Positions 53,905 through 63,028 of a stretch of 64,000 nt of DNA are shown here, in pieces. The notes below the pieces were generated by a model. The model worked only from the letters and a program-made list of their open reading frames with translations. It ran no database searches and was not told where the DNA came from. The stretch is from positions 1,290,014-1,354,013 of the forward strand of contig NC_015707.1 in the NCBI RefSeq assembly GCF_000217815.1, read 5' to 3'. The position numbers and the translations under genes are program-made. Numbering within the stretch: position 1 is the first letter of the stretch; every line of letters starts with the position of its first letter. This stretch comes from Pseudothermotoga thermarum DSM 5069 (GTDB taxonomy: Bacteria > Thermotogota > Thermotogae > Thermotogales > DSM-5069).

Positions 53905-55065
53905 ATGAACGACGAAGAATATAGAAGGCTTGTTAAAAAATACCTTGATGAAGAAAACTGGTTTGAAGCTTGGAGATATTCAACAAGGATTTGGGAAAAG
54001 ACTGCCGATGATTGGTTCTACATGGCAGTTGCCTGCAACGGTTTAAAAAACGTTCCAATGGCGTTTTATTACCTGAAAAAGGCGAAAGAGTTGGATGATA
54101 AATACTCTCAGATTTACGAAGAAGCTTTCAAAGAAGTTCGAAGACCTGAAAAGCTTGCCATTTTATGTCTTCCTGGACTTGACAACTTTTTGAAGGACAT
54201 CTATGATGTTTTCAAAAACATCTTTGAGACCAAGCTGGTGGTTTCAAACAACGCAAATGAATTAAAACAAGCTTACGACTGGGCAGACATCGTGTGGCTT
54301 GAATGGGGTAATGAGCTGGCTGTTTTTGTCACAAACAATTTTGAGAAAAAGAATAAAAAGTTAGTAATGAGATTACATGGATATGAAGCTTACTTACCAG
54401 ATATGCTAAAGCAAATCAAGTGGGAGAAGATTGATCACATTTTCTTCGTTGCAAACCACATAAAAGATAAAGCAATTCAAAATTGTCCTGCTTTAGGTTT
54501 AATAAGTAATTCTATCGTATATAATGGAATAAACCTTAATAGGTACAAATATTCTGTTCGTGAACCACGAAAAAATATTGCTTTCGCTGGTTTGTTCAAC
54601 CATAAGAAAAACCCTCAATTCGTTGTCCAAATACTTAAGAAATTAGTTGATATTTCACCTGACTACAAATTTTACTGGGTTGGAAGGATTCAGGACGAAA
54701 GACTATTTGAATATCTTTTATACATACTTGAAGAAATGCATCTCAAATCTCATTTCATCTTTGAAACTTGGACAAATGATATTAATTCTTGGCTCGAAGA
54801 TAAGTCTTTCTTCCTTTCCACAAGTTGGCTTGAAGGATATGGAGTAGCAATAATGGAGGCTATGGCAAAGGGTATCAAACCAGCTGTGCATAACTTTTAC
54901 GTAGCAAGAGACTATTATCCTGAATACATTCTTTACAATCATATCGACGAGGCCGTGGAAATGATCCTGTCACAAGAATATGATTCCGAGAAATACAGAA
55001 AATTCATAGAAGAACATGGTTCTTTAGAAAATCAGATCCTGGGATTCTATGAAAAACTCTTGTAA
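53905..55065 (+). CDS. Glycosyltransferase (GT-B type) with TPR-like N-terminus
   Basis: A 386-residue protein. Residues 1-75 form helical repeats (YLDEENWFEAWRYSTRIWEK, MAFYYLKKAKELDDKY). The rest is a GT-B fold glycosyltransferase with NIAFAGLFNHKKNPQFVVQ and FLSTSWLEGYGVAIMEAMAK, the donor-binding region of GT4-like enzymes. 4 bases after the acyltransferase; part of the same small operon. Likely surface or flagellin glycan assembly; donor and acceptor unknown. Confidence 0.85.
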   Translation: MNDEEYRRLVKKYLDEENWFEAWRYSTRIWEKTADDWFYMAVACNGLKNVPMAFYYLKKAKELDDKYSQIYEEAFKEVRRPEKLAILCLPGLDNFLKDIYDVFKNIFETKLVVSNNANELKQAYDWADIVWLEWGNELAVFVTNNFEKKNKKLVMRLHGYEAYLPDMLKQIKWEKIDHIFFVANHIKDKAIQNCPALGLISNSIVYNGINLNRYKYSVREPRKNIAFAGLFNHKKNPQFVVQILKKLVDISPDYKFYWVGRIQDERLFEYLLYILEEMHLKSHFIFETWTNDINSWLEDKSFFLSTSWLEGYGVAIMEAMAKGIKPAVHNFYVARDYYPEYILYNHIDEAVEMILSQEYDSEKYRKFIEEHGSLENQILGFYEKLL

Positions 55066-55390
55066 TATTCTGGAAATTTAGAATGCCCTATCACTAACCT
55101 GCGTTGACAAAAAGAACGAAATCACAAAGGAAAGATCGTTGAGTCTTTTGAAGACTAAGAGTACTCACAGATCAAAACTGTTTGAATCAGTTGTGTGTTT
55201 CTACGAGTCCACACTAAGGTTCACATGTTGAATCTTGCGGAGTTCGGACAATTCTGTATTTGATTTTTGCAATAATAAATTCTGAAGAATTAGACACAAG
55301 ACTTACCCAGTCACATCGATATGAAGTTATTCTTGAATATGCTCAATACTTTCTACGATATCCTTCGAATATATAGCGTAGCTGGAAGGC
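55066..55390. other. Gene-poor stretch with a possible HEPN remnant
   Basis: About 325 bases without an intact gene. On the minus strand, just after the MNT gene, one frame reads AIYSKDIVESIEHIQE and then stops (about 55335-55385). This resembles the first helix of HEPN toxins (LYLEDILESIEKIQE style) that pair with MNT proteins. The rest shows stops in all frames. Interpretation as a decayed toxin gene is tentative. Confidence 0.4.
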
Positions 55391-55684
55391 TCATATATAC
55401 ACGACCTCTTTCAATACTCGATCCCTTAATTCCTTCCTGAAGCTGTTTATCTCGACAAGATCAACTTTCCTGCCAACAAGTTCTTCTATGTACATCTCTA
55501 ACTCTATGAGTTTCAAAAGACCTGGCAGTTGTTCGTATTCCACGAGTATGTCAACATCACTTTTCTTGCTTTGTTTTCCTTTCACAAAAGATCCGAAAAC
55601 ACCGATTCTCTTAACGCTGTATTTTTCGCTTATTTCGTGCTCATGTTCTTTGAGGATTCTGATAATATCTTCCAAACTCGTCAC
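55391..55684 (-). CDS. MNT-type nucleotidyltransferase (antitoxin-like)
   Basis: A 97-residue minimal nucleotidyltransferase: VKRIGVFGSFVKGKQSKKSD, then VDILVEYEQLPG, giving the GSF-x-DxD active site. MNT proteins of HEPN/MNT modules add AMP to the HEPN toxin. The C-terminal LELEMYIEELVGRKVDLVEI fits the family. GTG start 3 bases after a small hairpin. The HEPN gene expected downstream seems broken. Confidence 0.9.
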   Translation of the reverse strand: MTSLEDIIRILKEHEHEISEKYSVKRIGVFGSFVKGKQSKKSDVDILVEYEQLPGLLKLIELEMYIEELVGRKVDLVEINSFRKELRDRVLKEVVYI

Positions 55685-56207
55685 AACAGGTGTTTTTTCA
55701 CACCTATCACCCCGGTTAACATTCAGAAATCTGCAGGAGAATTATATCATCTGCGTATTGTAGAGGGCTACGTATCAACAACAGCTAAGAACAACCAAAC
55801 TGGGATTTTGATGTTTGCAAGAATAAAGCTATAGCCAAGGTATTCGAAAATACTTTTGAATCGTTTCTTCACTTTGTATCCTTCCAGAAAAAATGTCTCT
55901 CAAAGAATTCCATGAAAACCTTTGCCCAACGATATCTGGCAATTTTTTGAAGATTTCCAAAACATTTGTTCGAGAACCGAAATATTTTTGTGCATCACCC
56001 ATCAAGAAATCTTGAGTAGTTCCGTGTGAAAGGATCTTTTGTCATGAATGCGCAAATATAAATTGGTAAATACGTCCAAATTTGCCGATTACGATCGGTA
56101 AAATTGGAACATGTACTAAGGTGGTTAGACACACTCTTGGGCATAGCGATCTTTTGTGGTTGTGGTAAGATATCTTCAGAAAGATTGTGCTGAAAGGAGC
56201 ACAAAAC
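55685..56207. other. Gene-poor stretch upstream of the Rpn gene
   Basis: About 520 bases. A hairpin (AGGTGT and ACACCT, 55688-55705) stands directly before the MNT start and could hide its ribosome site. A short inverted repeat (CCGATTACGATCGG, about 56091) is also seen. Otherwise no gene is recognised, and frames are short; it looks like worn accessory DNA. AAAGGAG before 56208 is the ribosome site of the next gene. Confidence 0.5.
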
Positions 56208-56933
56208 GTGGAAAACAACCAAAACCAACCAATCCAAAAACCACACTTTCAACACGACAAAGGATACAAGTTTCTTCTCTCAAACAAAGAAACCTTTCTT
56301 GAACTGCTGCAGAGCTTCATCAAAGAAGAATGGGTCAAATACATCGATGAACAAGACATAGTAAGGATCGACAAATCCTTCATACTCCAAGACTTTTCAA
56401 ACAAAGAAGCAGATTTGGTGTACAGAGTTAAGTTGAAAGGTAAGCAGGTAATAATCTACATATTGTTGGAGTTGCAATCGAGTGTAGACTATGCGATGCC
56501 ATACAGGTTGCTATTGTACATGGTTGAGATATACAGGAGCATATTGAAAGATGCAGCAAAGAAGGAGATGAGAAAGAAAGATTTCAGTTTACCAGCGATA
56601 ATACCGATAGTATTGTACAACGGCAAGCGTAATTGGACAGCGAAGGTGAGTTACAAAGAGATGTTGGATTCGTACGAACTTTTTGGTGAGCATGTATTGG
56701 ATTTCAAGTATATCTTGATAGACGTGAACAGGTATGGTAAGGAAGAGCTGATAAGTTTGAGGAACTTGATAAGCGGAGTATTTTTGTTGGATCAGGATGT
56801 AAATTTCGATGAACTGCTGAGTAGGTTAAAGGAGTTTGCAGCGGCATTAGGGGGGCTAGAGGAGAAGGAGTTTGAAGCATTGAAGGTATGGGTGAAGAGG
56901 ATACTATTGGAGAGGTTTGGAGACTTAGGGTGA
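56208..56933 (+). pseudogene. Rpn/PD-(D/E)XK nuclease-type protein, C-terminus cut by IS
   Basis: A PDDEXK-family transposase-associated nuclease (Rpn or Transposase_31 kind): HDKGYKFLLSNKETFLELLQ at the start, then EADLVYRV and YILLELQSSVDYAMPYRLL, which hold the Asp and the E-x-Q active-site residues. These proteins cut DNA and may aid RecA-independent exchange. Start GTG eight bases after AAAGGAG. The stop TGA lies in the terminal repeat of the IS256-type element, so the natural C-terminus is probably lost. It may still be active, because the core is complete. Confidence 0.8.
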
Positions 56934-58169
56934 ATTTTGTGTCTGGACAAAATACCTCAGTTGAAACATCTGGTTCAGCTCATACATACATCCCTTTACC
57001 CTCATTATCCCGTTCCTCCATTTTGTCTCCCTCAGGTTCTTCCTGTGCAAATACACGCTTAACTCCAATAGCTCAACACTCCCAAAATATCCCCCACTTT
57101 TTATCCTTACTCGCTCTATCTTGCTGTTTATGCTCTCCACCGCATTCGTCGTGTATATGTATCCCCTCAATTCCTCAGGATATTTCGTATATGCCACGTA
57201 TTTCTCTTTCTTACCCTCCAAATATCTCACAAAACTCGGATACTCCTCTTTGTACTTCTCAAGCAGCTTCCCCATCTTCCCTAATGCCTCTTCATAGCTG
57301 AGTTTCTTCAATTCGTCCAACCCTTCCTTGAACCCCTTCGCATCCTCTCGCTTCATTTGCCTATCCGCATTCCTCTTCAAATGCTTCACACAAAGCTGGT
57401 GATCCGCTAATGGATATACCATCCTTATTATCTCCCCTAAGCCACTTAAATCGTCGCTTACTACTACCATCACCCTCTTCAAGCCACGTCTCACCAAATC
57501 CTCAAATACCTTCCCCCATTCCACCCTGCTCTCCTTACCCAAATACGTGTACAAACCGTATATGTCCTTCTTCCCCTCCATGTCTATCCCCAATACTATG
57601 TAACATACCCCATACCTTACTTTCCCTTCTTCCCTTATCTCACTGTGGTAACCATCTATTATTAGCGCAAATGCCTCACTCGGTAGCTCCCTCTCCTTGA
57701 ACCATCTCAATTCTTCCTTCAACCCTTCCTTTATCCTCTCAAGCTCCTTCTCCGAGTATGGTAACCCTAACCTCTTCAAAACACTCATTATCTCAGACTC
57801 CGAAAACCCACTCGCTATCATCGATTCCAATAACTTAACATACGATTCGTCCAGCCTCTTGTACTTTTCCTTCAATAAATGTGGCCTAAAACCGCCTTTC
57901 CTCGTCCTCGGTACTTCAAGTTCCAAAATTCCATACGTGCTGTAAAGATCCCTTTCATACTTCCCGTTCCCTTTGTCCCCTTCCTCAGTCTCAAGATATA
58001 TCTTTCTCTCTGAAAGCATTATCGTGTTCAAAAGCCTTTCAAACAAATCTGCAAGTGTTTCCCTTTGCTTTTGATCAGAATCATCCGCATATTCCTTAAG
58101 CAACATCTCTAAAGACCTTTTCTTGACTTGTTCAAAGTATTCCCTGTCTTCCAGAAATTTGTTCGACAT
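56925..58169 (-). CDS. IS256-type (mutator) transposase
   Basis: A 414-residue DDE transposase. The three acids are visible: FALIIDGYHSEIREEGKV, VVVSDDLSGLGEIIRM and YTTNAVESINSKIERVR. Length is normal and the frame intact, so it may be active. I chose the ATG giving MSNKFLEDREYFEQ (58169), after GAGGTGTCGGGC; the frame is open 31 codons further. Its last codons are in the terminal repeat, and its stop (TAA) lies in the neighbouring Rpn gene sequence. Confidence 0.93.
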   Translation of the reverse strand: MSNKFLEDREYFEQVKKRSLEMLLKEYADDSDQKQRETLADLFERLLNTIMLSERKIYLETEEGDKGNGKYERDLYSTYGILELEVPRTRKGGFRPHLLKEKYKRLDESYVKLLESMIASGFSESEIMSVLKRLGLPYSEKELERIKEGLKEELRWFKERELPSEAFALIIDGYHSEIREEGKVRYGVCYIVLGIDMEGKKDIYGLYTYLGKESRVEWGKVFEDLVRRGLKRVMVVVSDDLSGLGEIIRMVYPLADHQLCVKHLKRNADRQMKREDAKGFKEGLDELKKLSYEEALGKMGKLLEKYKEEYPSFVRYLEGKKEKYVAYTKYPEELRGYIYTTNAVESINSKIERVRIKSGGYFGSVELLELSVYLHRKNLRETKWRNGIMRVKGCMYELNQMFQLRYFVQTQNSP

Positions 58170-58222
58170 GCCCGACACCTCCTTATTGTACAATAATCTT
58201 ACCACCAGACACAAAATTATCC
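56929..58222 (-). mobile_element. IS256-family element, about 1.29 kb
   Basis: The ends are inverted repeats with AATTTTGTGTCTGG in common (56932-56945 and the reverse complement ending about 58219). The flanks are different in kind: an Rpn gene on the left, and the copy 3 IS remnant on the right. I could not find the 8-9-bp target duplication expected for this family, which hints that the flanks were rearranged after insertion. Exact end positions are uncertain by a few bases. Confidence 0.85.
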
Positions 58223-58227
58223 GAACT

Positions 58228-58434
58228 CCCAAAAGAATATGGGATATTGGGAACACGAGCATGAGAGGTTTGGGGAAAGAAGTCTTGTTGAGAGCGTGAT
58301 AGGGATAAAAAGGTACAGGCTGAGGCGTTTTAACATAAGCAGGTTATGGTACAAGAGGAGGGATGAGGACATAGTGAAGTGGCTATTTCCATTTCTTCTA
58401 TTAGTGCAGTTTTCCTTCTTAAGTTGACAGGTCC
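58228..58434 (+). mobile_element. IS remnant, copy 3 (3' part)
   Basis: The last about 207 bases of the same element as copies 1 and 2, from AAAAGAATATGGGATATT to the terminal repeat CTTAAGTTGACAGGTCC. It encodes the transposase tail from about NMGYWEHEHE to the end. The 5' part is gone; the IS256-type element starts six bases away, so it probably jumped into this copy or a rearrangement joined them. Confidence 0.88.
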
Positions 58435-58476
58435 ATCACCTCCTAGAAGTTAATTAAAGTATACACCTTTTTAAAA

Positions 58477-59349
58477 CTATTGAACCACAGTTAAGCCATA
58501 TTTTTTTGCAAGTTCAACTGCTTTGTAATATTCACTTTGGTATATCCTTCTTGAAAGCTCAGGATATCTGGAGGCTTTGTAAGTTGGATAATACTGAGCC
58601 ATGACGTTCACGGGTATATCCTTTGAGACGTCTGCTATGATTTTGAAAACCTTCTCGCTGTTTGCAAGATCATTTGGAAGCACAAGGTGCCTTACAAAAA
58701 CACCTTTTACCGCTACACCGTTTTCTATCCGAAGCGGTCCAACTTGTCTGAACATTTCTTCGAGTGCTGTTTTAGCCACTTCCACATAATTGTGAACACC
58801 AGAATACTTTAAAGCCATCTCATCGTCTCCGTATTTAAAATCCGGCATGTAGATATCTATGACTCCTTCCAGAAGTTTGAGTGTTTCCACCGATTCGTAT
58901 CCACCGCAGTTGTAAACTATTGGAATCTTTAAGCCAAGTTGAAAGGCTTTGATCAAAGCCTCAAAGATCATCGGAACTTGATGGGTTGGCGTAACAAGGT
59001 TTATGTTGTGACAACCAATTTTCTGAAGAAAGAGCATAACTTTTTCAAGTTCGACTTCCTTCCCTTCGCAAGTTTGGCTGATCGTCCAATTTTGACAGAA
59101 CACGCACTTCAAATTGCAACCTGAAAAGAAAATGGTTCCAGAACCACCGTAACCTACCAGGAAAGACTCTTCACCAAAATGGGGACCATAGCTTGCAACA
59201 ACCACTTTTGCACCTATTTGACAAGCTCCTATTTCACCTTCTAGCCTGTTGACTTTGCAATTTCTTGGGCAAAGATCACAATTTTTGAGCTTTTCAAGCA
59301 GTTTTTCCAATCTATTTTTCAAAATTTGAAAATCGGGTCTGCTTGACAC
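58477..59349 (-). CDS. PflX-type radical SAM protein
   Basis: A 290-residue radical SAM protein of the kind related to pyruvate formate-lyase activating enzyme (COG1313, PflX). FFSGCNLKCVFCQNWTISQ holds the CX3CX2C cluster motif about 95 residues in. An N-terminal CDLCPRNCKVNR with GACQIG is a second Cys group. INLVTPTHQVPMIFEALIKA and IYMPDFKYGDDEMALKYSGV are family-typical. Substrate unknown. Reads toward the IS region. Confidence 0.88.
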   Translation of the reverse strand: MSSRPDFQILKNRLEKLLEKLKNCDLCPRNCKVNRLEGEIGACQIGAKVVVASYGPHFGEESFLVGYGGSGTIFFSGCNLKCVFCQNWTISQTCEGKEVELEKVMLFLQKIGCHNINLVTPTHQVPMIFEALIKAFQLGLKIPIVYNCGGYESVETLKLLEGVIDIYMPDFKYGDDEMALKYSGVHNYVEVAKTALEEMFRQVGPLRIENGVAVKGVFVRHLVLPNDLANSEKVFKIIADVSKDIPVNVMAQYYPTYKASRYPELSRRIYQSEYYKAVELAKKYGLTVVQ

Positions 59350-59441
59350 ACCAAATTTCCCCCTGATTAATTTGACTCTCTTTCAAGTACAATGCTACAT
59401 CAAAAGCTCTATTAAGGTAAAATATAGCAGGAGGTGATGGT

Positions 59442-60125
59442 ATGAAGATCAAATTCTTGGGACATGCGGCTGTTTTGGTGGAACTTAAAGAGAAAAACTT
59501 GCTCATCGACCCATTTATAAGCGATAATCCAGCTTGCCCGATAAAGCTTTCCGATCTTCCAAAAATTCACTACATTTTGGTTACGCACGGTCATGCCGAT
59601 CACCTCGGTGATACCATCAAGATAACCAAAGCGAATGGCTCAACTGTAATTGCGAATTTTGAGCTTTGCAGCTATATTGCAAGGCATGGCATTTCAACGC
59701 ATCCAATGCACATTGGTGGAAAATATGCCTTCGATTTTGGAACGGTTAAACTTACACCGGCAGTTCATGGCTCAAGTTTAATCGAAGGAGATCTTCCGGT
59801 GTATGCGGGTAATCCATGTGGTTTTTTGATCGAAGCCGAGGGGAAAAAGATTTACCATGCCGGTGACACTGGTTTGACAAAGGATATGGAGCTTTTGGCA
59901 AAGGAAAATGTAGACGTTGCAATGCTTCCAATTGGAGGCAATTTCGTCATGGACATGTGGGATGCCGTGGAAGCTGTTAAGATGATCAAACCAAAGGTTG
60001 TAGTTCCAATTCACTACAACACCTGGCCGGTTATAAGTGCTGATCCGGAAAAATTCGCCAAAGAAGTTCAAAAAACAGGTGTGAAGTGTGTGATTATGAA
60101 ACCCGGCGACGTTATGGAAATATGA
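59442..60125 (+). CDS. UPF0173 metal-dependent hydrolase (beta-lactamase fold)
   Basis: A 227-residue metallo-beta-lactamase-fold hydrolase. [13 protein letters not shown] is the HxHxDH metal motif (residues about 47-59), with [13 protein letters not shown] and [10 protein letters not shown] the later ligands. Matches the UPF0173 group (YtkL-like). The exact substrate is not known. ATG after GGAGGTGATGGT. First of a run of plus-strand genes to galK. Confidence 0.92.
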   Translation: MKIKFLGHAAVLVELKEKNLLIDPFISDNPACPIKLSDLPKIHYILVTHGHADHLGDTIKITKANGSTVIANFELCSYIARHGISTHPMHIGGKYAFDFGTVKLTPAVHGSSLIEGDLPVYAGNPCGFLIEAEGKKIYHAGDTGLTKDMELLAKENVDVAMLPIGGNFVMDMWDAVEAVKMIKPKVVVPIHYNTWPVISADPEKFAKEVQKTGVKCVIMKPGDVMEI

Positions 60126-60135
60126 GGCGATTTCT

Positions 60136-60885
60136 ATGCAAAAGTTGTTTTTTGCATTTTTGCTTTTTGGAGTTACTCTAATGGGCTTTGTTTACTATGC
60201 TCCAGTTGAAGTTGTTTTTCCTTCGGAATATTACCAATCGGTTGGAACAAGATCTTTCAACGTTCAATACATGATACTTTCAAAAGAAAATGAAATTGTT
60301 CTTCTTTTGAAAGCCTGGCGCTTTGCACCCGCGCTTGTTTCAACCGATGTTTTCGACGTGCAAATTGTTGGTCCCAATTTTGTACACAGTTTTGAAATCA
60401 AAGGAAAAAGGAGAAACTTTTACATTGATTTACCTCAACATCTTTTCATCTTACCAAAGGAAACCAGCAAAATATTGGTCTCTGGTTTGGAAGTGGATCT
60501 TCAAGTACAAAAGTCAAAAGACACTTTTCTTGTTAAACCAGTCAGAGGCACCAATGAACCGAGTGTACTAATTTTTGATGAGAATCGCAAACAAACAACA
60601 CGTTTTGAATTCGGAACCAAGATTTTTGTGGTTATAAGCGCAGGTGAAAAACCAACTGGTGGATACAGCATTGAAGTTGATTCGGTTTTGGTGGAAGAAG
60701 GAAAGATAATCATTAAAGCACATGTTGTTTCACCAAAGCCAACGGATATGGTTACACAGGTTTTCACATACCCGGCAGTCGAAGTTGAACTTGTTGGCTT
60801 GCAAAAAGGTCTTTACACCATGCAAGTTTTGTTGGTCGATGGGACTAACCAACATGAGTTTTTGGAAAAAATAGAAGTCTTCTAG
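60136..60885 (+). CDS. Secreted protein with PrcB C-terminal domain
   Basis: A 249-residue protein with an N-terminal signal or anchor (LFFAFLLFGVTLMGFVYYA), a middle beta-rich part and a C-terminal PrcB-like domain: SAGEKPTGGYSIEVDSVLVE followed by KAHVVSPKPTDMVTQVFTYP. In dentilisin PrcB helps a surface protease complex; here no protease is next to it. Located outside the cell or in the periplasm-like space. 10 bases after the hydrolase gene. Confidence 0.8.
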   Translation: MQKLFFAFLLFGVTLMGFVYYAPVEVVFPSEYYQSVGTRSFNVQYMILSKENEIVLLLKAWRFAPALVSTDVFDVQIVGPNFVHSFEIKGKRRNFYIDLPQHLFILPKETSKILVSGLEVDLQVQKSKDTFLVKPVRGTNEPSVLIFDENRKQTTRFEFGTKIFVVISAGEKPTGGYSIEVDSVLVEEGKIIIKAHVVSPKPTDMVTQVFTYPAVEVELVGLQKGLYTMQVLLVDGTNQHEFLEKIEVF

Positions 60886-60902
60886 TACAGGGAGAAGGGT
60901 AT

Positions 60903-62039
60903 ATGAAAATTTTTGGCCAAGTTTGGGAAAAAGGGATATTTTCAACGTTTTTCGAAGCCAAGAAGGTTTCTATCGACTTGGTGAAGCAAGATTTTGGATG
61001 CATATTCTTTGGAACTCTCGACAAAGCTGAAGGAAAAGTTGAAGCATTTTCGATCGATTTAGATCTTACGTTGGCAACGGCAAGCAATTTCGTTGTCGGT
61101 AAAAATATCCTTATTGGGTTTTTGTCGGAAAAAAATGCGATAGCTCATACAAGCAAAATTGGAAGTGAAGTAAAAGGGTATTTGATTTACCAAAAGCCTT
61201 TTGATCAACCAGTTGAAGTAGAACCAGTTGTGCTTTTAGAAGGAGCAAAACCAGACTTTTTGTTGAAAGAGTATGTAAAAACCGTTTGTGAGTACAACAA
61301 AGTGACAAAAGTTTCTTCACCTTTGAGAATACTTAGAACCAGCTTTGAAGAACTTGAAAAGAGGATTAAAGAGGCTGTTTCAAACAACTGCGATGCTTTG
61401 ATGACTCTTTACATCGAGGATGAAAAAGCTTTGGAACACTTTGTCAAACAATGCGCGGCTCACAGATTGAAACCCGTTGTTGACTTGCCGTTTGACCTTA
61501 CCATCTTGAACCGTTTGAAAAATATGAACGTTGAACACTTCAAAATTCGCTTCTCAAAATTGGATGAGCTACAAGCTGCAAGAAATCTGTTGAAAGACTC
61601 TTACATCATTGCAGATGGGATATCGTGGCTTGGTGCCGTTGGAAAAGCCGACGCAATTTTGATGAGAAAACCATTTGTGGAACTACCAGAAGGAGATTTT
61701 CTTAGAGAGCTGATCGTCAACGCTTTGCTCAACAAAGCGGTGAGGGTTTACGTTGAAGTAGACGAAACTGACGAAACAACCTTGAAGATCGTGAATGTTT
61801 TAAACTACGGTTTGGTTTTCCACACCGACGCAAAACAGCTTCCTATCGTAAAACTTTTGAACATTTCAAACATTTTTGAAGATTTCAAGGTAGAATATGT
61901 TGATGAACACAGCAAGTACGGTGTTTTTGAATCTAAAAGAGGTTTTGTGGAAGAACCAAAGAAAATTTTCCTTGTGAAAAACACCGTTTTGAGAGAAAAT
62001 AAAAGGTTGTTTCACTTTTATTCAGAAGGGGGAACATGA
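60903..62039 (+). CDS. GalA-like (GH36) protein without catalytic residues
   Basis: A 378-residue protein in the place where Thermotoga has alpha-galactosidase galA before galT and galK. From memory of T. maritima GalA (552 residues), its ends align: MKIFGQVWEKGIF, then ILIGFLSEKNAIAH, EVEPVVLLEGAKPDFLLKEY and the final KRLFHFYSEGG. The catalytic middle is shortened: CSWYHYF- and IDD-like motifs are missing, and FKIDF, which bears the nucleophile, is FKIRF here. So it is probably not a glycosidase; it may bind sugar or be regulatory. Frame intact, no frameshift, overlaps galT by 4 bases. Confidence 0.7.
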   Translation: MKIFGQVWEKGIFSTFFEAKKVSIDLVKQDFGCIFFGTLDKAEGKVEAFSIDLDLTLATASNFVVGKNILIGFLSEKNAIAHTSKIGSEVKGYLIYQKPFDQPVEVEPVVLLEGAKPDFLLKEYVKTVCEYNKVTKVSSPLRILRTSFEELEKRIKEAVSNNCDALMTLYIEDEKALEHFVKQCAAHRLKPVVDLPFDLTILNRLKNMNVEHFKIRFSKLDELQAARNLLKDSYIIADGISWLGAVGKADAILMRKPFVELPEGDFLRELIVNALLNKAVRVYVEVDETDETTLKIVNVLNYGLVFHTDAKQLPIVKLLNISNIFEDFKVEYVDEHSKYGVFESKRGFVEEPKKIFLVKNTVLRENKRLFHFYSEGGT

Positions 62040-63028
62040 TGCAAGAGCTTCGTTACAATCCACTCACAGACGAATGGATCATAGTTTCTGCTGAAACTCA
62101 AAAAAGGCCAGTTCAACCAAGCCAGCAAAGTTGTCCTATATGCATTGGAGGCGCCGAGTTGCCGCAGCAGTACGATTTGGTAAGTTTTGACAACAAATTC
62201 CCAGCCCTTTTGAGAGAACCACCGGAAGTTGTTCAGGACGATTTTTTCCAAAAAGAAAGATCTTACGGTGTATGCGAAGTTGTTGTATACACATCCGACC
62301 ACAACACCGCATTACCTGGCATGCCACTTAAGCAAATTGAAAAATTGGTCGAAATGTGGGTTGATAGAACAATCGATCTGTCAAAGTACGATTTTGTAAA
62401 ATACATATTCATTTTCGAAAATCGCGGTAAGGAAGTTGGAGCAAGCTTACCACATCCCCACGGACAGCTTTACGCTTTTCCGTTCATCCCAAAGAGAATA
62501 GAGACAAAACTGATGGCAATGAAAAAGTGGTACAAAGAAAAAGGAAGCTGTGTGATCTGCGATGTTGTAAAGCAAGAGTTGATGAAAAAAGAAAGAATCG
62601 TTTGTCAAACGAAGCACTTTTTGGCGGTCGTACCATTCTACGCACGTTTTCCATTTGAGGTTCACATATATCCAAAAAGGCATGTAAGCTACATAACACA
62701 GCTTTCAGGTGAAGAAAGATCGGATTTTGCAAAGATTTTGAAGTTGGTTACATCAAAGTACGATGCTTTGTACCAAGAGGAATTCCCCTACATGATGATG
62801 TTCTTTCAAGCACCTGTTAACGTACCTATAAACGAAGAGATCTTTCATTTCCATGTTGAATTTAACCCACCAAAACGCGATAAAGATAAAATAAAATGGA
62901 TGGCAAGTGTTGAAACTGGCACTTGGACTTTCATAAATCCGGTTGTACCGGAACAGGCTGCCAAAATGCTTAGAGAAGCCAAGGTGGAGGGAGAAGAATG
63001 CCAAAGTTCAGAGCGCCTGGAAGAGTGA
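62036..63028 (+). CDS. galT: Galactose-1-phosphate uridylyltransferase
   Basis: A 330-residue Leloir-pathway enzyme exchanging UMP between UDP-glucose and galactose-1-phosphate. MMQELRYNPLTDEWIIVSAE is the usual start and QSCPICIGG the zinc-binding Cys pair. The active site reads GASLPHPHGQLYAF, with the nucleotide-carrying His. Then PFEVHIYPKRHVSYI. Length normal. It overlaps both neighbours, so galA-like, galT and galK form one operon. Confidence 0.95.
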   Translation: MMQELRYNPLTDEWIIVSAETQKRPVQPSQQSCPICIGGAELPQQYDLVSFDNKFPALLREPPEVVQDDFFQKERSYGVCEVVVYTSDHNTALPGMPLKQIEKLVEMWVDRTIDLSKYDFVKYIFIFENRGKEVGASLPHPHGQLYAFPFIPKRIETKLMAMKKWYKEKGSCVICDVVKQELMKKERIVCQTKHFLAVVPFYARFPFEVHIYPKRHVSYITQLSGEERSDFAKILKLVTSKYDALYQEEFPYMMMFFQAPVNVPINEEIFHFHVEFNPPKRDKDKIKWMASVETGTWTFINPVVPEQAAKMLREAKVEGEECQSSERLEE

